Shown: piece after piece, positions 50,121 through 51,908 of the stretch
Numbering within the stretch: the first letter of the stretch is position 1
Layout: every line of letters begins with the position of its first letter
Assembly: GCA_003139615.1 (NCBI GenBank)
Contig: PLJH01000099.1
Coordinates: 1 to 51,908, forward strand
Origin: Alphaproteobacteria bacterium
GTDB taxonomy: Bacteria > Pseudomonadota > Alphaproteobacteria > Micropepsales > Micropepsaceae
Direction: 5' to 3'
Length of the DNA stretch: 51,908 bases
Made by a program: the position numbers and the translations under genes
The notes under the pieces: generated by a model
Database searches by the model: none
The model's input: only the letters and a program-made list of their open reading frames with translations
Told to the model about the DNA's origin: nothing

Positions 50121-51737
50121 ATGCTGAGATTGACCGAACTCAAACTGCCACTCGATCACGGGCCGGATGCGCTTCATGCGGCGATCCTGGAACGTCTGCG
50201 AATACCGGCGCGCGATCTTGTGAGCTTTGCGGTGTTCCGGCGCGCCCATGATGCGCGGAAGAAGTCTGCGATTACGCTGATCTATTCGGTCGATGTCACA
50301 CTGCGTGACGAGAAGGCGGTGCTTTCGCGTTTTGCGGGCGATGCGCGCGTGCAACCGACTCCCGATATCGGCTATCGGCCCGGAACGCGTGCGCCGGAAA
50401 ACCTGAAGTCCCGCCCGATCGTGATCGGCACGGGTCCATGCGGGTTGTTCGCCGCGCTGATCCTTGCGCAGGCCGGGTTCAAGCCGCTCATTCTCGATCG
50501 CGGCAAGGTCGTGCGCGAGCGCACGAAGGACACCTGGGGACTTTGGCGGCGTTCGGTGCTCGATCCGGAATCGAATGTGCAGTTCGGCGAAGGCGGCGCG
50601 GGCACGTTCTCCGACGGCAAGCTCTACAGCCAGATCAAGGATCCGCGCCATCTGGGCCGCAAGGTGCTGACGGAGTTTGTCGCGGCAGGTGCACCATCGG
50701 AAATCCTCACGGAAGCGCATCCGCATATCGGCACGTTCCGGCTGGTGAAGATGGTCGAGAACATGCGCACGAGCATCGAGGCGCTGGGCGGCGAATATCG
50801 CTTTCAAAGCCGCGTCGACGATCTCGATATCGAGACCGGCGCCGATGGCACAAGGCGCATACGTGGCGTGGTGCTCGCGAATGGCGAACGCATCGCGGCC
50901 GACCATGTCGTGCTCGCGGTGGGCCATAGCGCGCGCGACACGTTTCACATGCTCTATGATCGCGGCGTCGCGATCGAAGCCAAGCCGTTCTCGATCGGCT
51001 TTCGCATCGAGCATCCCCAATCGCTGATCGACCGCGCGCGGTTCGGCAAATTCGCCCGCAACAAAATTCTCGGCGCCGCGGATTACAAGCTCGTGCATCA
51101 CAGCTCGAACGGCCGCACAGTGTACAGCTTCTGCATGTGTCCGGGCGGCACGGTCGTGGCGGCGACGTCCGAAGCGGGTCACGTCGCGACCAACGGCATG
51201 AGCCAATATTCCCGCAACGAACGAAATGCGAATGCGGGAATCGTCGTGGGCATCACACCGGTGGATTATCCGGGTCGCGCGCTTGCCGGCATCGATCTTC
51301 AACGACGGTTGGAAAAGCATGCGTTTGTGGTGGGCGGCGGCACATATGCCGCGCCGGGCCAACGCGTCGGCGATTTCCTGGCCGGTCGCCCATCGACCGC
51401 GCTGGGCGAGGTTGTCCCGTCCTATAGACCGGGCGTCATGCCGACGGATCTGTCGGATTGCCTTCCCGATTATGCGATTGCCGCCATCCGCGAAGCGCTG
51501 CCGGCGTTCGGTCGACAAATTCCCGGCTTCGCGATGGAGGATGCCGTTCTCACCGGCGTCGAAACCCGTACCTCGTCGCCGATCCGTATCGGCCGCAACG
51601 CGGATTTCGAAAGCCTGAATACGAAGGGTCTTTATCCCGCGGGGGAGGGCGCAGGTTTTGCCGGAGGGATTCTGTCCGCCGGCGTGGACGGCATCAAAGT
51701 CGCCGAAGCTGTTGCGCGCAATATACTCGAAGCATAG
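50121..51737 (+). CDS. FAD-dependent NAD(P)-type dehydrogenase
   Basis: This 538-aa protein has an N-terminal alpha/beta extension of about 90 residues and then an FAD-binding Rossmann domain (IVIGTGPCGLFAALILAQAG near residue 95). FGEGGAGTFSDGKLYSQIKD, HPHIGT and a C-terminal GLYPAGEGAGFAGGILSAGVDG loop that binds the flavin follow. It belongs to the widespread uncharacterised group of FAD-dependent dehydrogenases resembling HI0933-type proteins. Substrate unknown. It stands alone. Confidence 0.85.
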   Translation: MLRLTELKLPLDHGPDALHAAILERLRIPARDLVSFAVFRRAHDARKKSAITLIYSVDVTLRDEKAVLSRFAGDARVQPTPDIGYRPGTRAPENLKSRPIVIGTGPCGLFAALILAQAGFKPLILDRGKVVRERTKDTWGLWRRSVLDPESNVQFGEGGAGTFSDGKLYSQIKDPRHLGRKVLTEFVAAGAPSEILTEAHPHIGTFRLVKMVENMRTSIEALGGEYRFQSRVDDLDIETGADGTRRIRGVVLANGERIAADHVVLAVGHSARDTFHMLYDRGVAIEAKPFSIGFRIEHPQSLIDRARFGKFARNKILGAADYKLVHHSSNGRTVYSFCMCPGGTVVAATSEAGHVATNGMSQYSRNERNANAGIVVGITPVDYPGRALAGIDLQRRLEKHAFVVGGGTYAAPGQRVGDFLAGRPSTALGEVVPSYRPGVMPTDLSDCLPDYAIAAIREALPAFGRQIPGFAMEDAVLTGVETRTSSPIRIGRNADFESLNTKGLYPAGEGAGFAGGILSAGVDGIKVAEAVARNILEA

Positions 51738-51757
51738 AGCAGTTTCGAATTGTATCG

Positions 51758-51908
51758 ATGCAAACAATCCCCTCCCCCGCGAAGCGACAGCGGAGCGTGG
51801 GGAGGGCCAGGGAGGGGACGCGCGCGTCCGCGCGCGGAAGACTCTTTTTATTTGCCCCCACCCTTGCCCTCCCCACTCGCTGCGCTCGGGGGAGGGGATT
51901 GTTTGCAT
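51758..51908. repeat. foldback (inverted-repeat) intergenic element
   Basis: ATGCAAACAATCCCCTCCCC at 51758 is repeated inverted at the window's last bases, and weaker pairing continues inward for about 60 bases per side (GTGGGGAGGGC on both arms). The element is about 150 bp with a GC-rich centre and is non-coding. It looks like a MITE-type or REP-type dispersed palindrome; it may continue past the window. Confidence 0.65.

Noticed and set aside
50100..51908. A 602-residue open frame on the - strand
   Set aside because: It lies fully antisense to the clear FAD-dependent dehydrogenase, has no domain, and is rich in Arg/His as expected for shadow frames in GC-rich DNA.

Overview
The window is high-GC DNA (around 60% by eye) with dense operons whose genes overlap by 4 bases (ATGA or GTGA junctions). 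The gene content points to a heterotrophic alphaproteobacterium: a TetR-controlled CoA operon, an ECF sigma/anti-sigma pair, a cytochrome b561, Tat-exported enzymes and a phage-type integrase beside a tRNA-Ser. Genus cannot be fixed from this sequence alone.

Layout. 0.3-5.8 kb: a + strand catabolic cluster (alpha/beta hydrolase, amidohydrolase, exported VOC/SnoaL protein, outer-membrane channel of the alginate-export family). 6.1-6.5 kb: a GFA-type zinc protein. 6.6-11.3 kb: a - strand operon with overlapping or closely spaced genes (TetR, acyl-CoA synthetase, SDR, enoyl-CoA hydratase, nitronate-monooxygenase-like flavoprotein). It faces a DUF35 + SCP-x-thiolase pair (11.4-12.9 kb) that resembles the acyl-CoA retro-aldolase complexes of steroid side-chain degradation. 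13.3-17.6 kb: an MFS transporter, carboxylesterase and Tat-exported GH1 glycosidase in overlapping frames.

17.6-24.5 kb is the most coherent regulatory unit. An ECF sigma factor and a zinc-finger anti-sigma factor sit among a cytochrome b561, a broken two-domain retropepsin, TatA, a type-1 copper cupredoxin, a Tat-exported calcineurin-like phosphoesterase and a secreted beta-propeller. Four promoters in this stretch share one two-part motif, [G/C]GGAATAA[A/T]-N15-GTC[A/T]: those of the sigma gene itself, the b561, the phosphoesterase and the beta-propeller. A fifth, degraded copy lies inside the end of the anti-sigma gene as part of a 37-bp duplication.

24.8-33.8 kb: an MHS-type MFS transporter with an exported amidohydrolase (- strand), then a + strand operon of alpha/beta hydrolase, acetyl-CoA hydrolase/transferase family protein, quinone-reductase-type dehydrogenase and a long TPR protein.

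33.8-41.5 kb is foreign. An 18-bp direct repeat (34748 and 41428) matches the 3' end of an intact tRNA-Ser(GGA) and delimits an element of about 6.7 kb with a tyrosine integrase, its small partner, a serine recombinase, an XRE regulator, a replication-initiator-like protein and two secreted or lipoprotein cargo genes of unknown function. The element carries four copies of the perfect palindrome GATAACGTTATC, an origin-like region, and a duplicated regulator/promoter segment. Just outside it lies another secreted protein with a duplicated domain and a second tRNA-like fragment, which suggests earlier insertions.

41.7-51.9 kb: acetamidase/formamidase, a DUF2726 membrane protein, an RTX-like beta-helix protein with a small repeat protein, an OYE-family reductase, a SWIM zinc-finger protein, a frameshifted zeta-toxin-like kinase, an FAD-dependent dehydrogenase, and a terminal foldback repeat cut by the window end.
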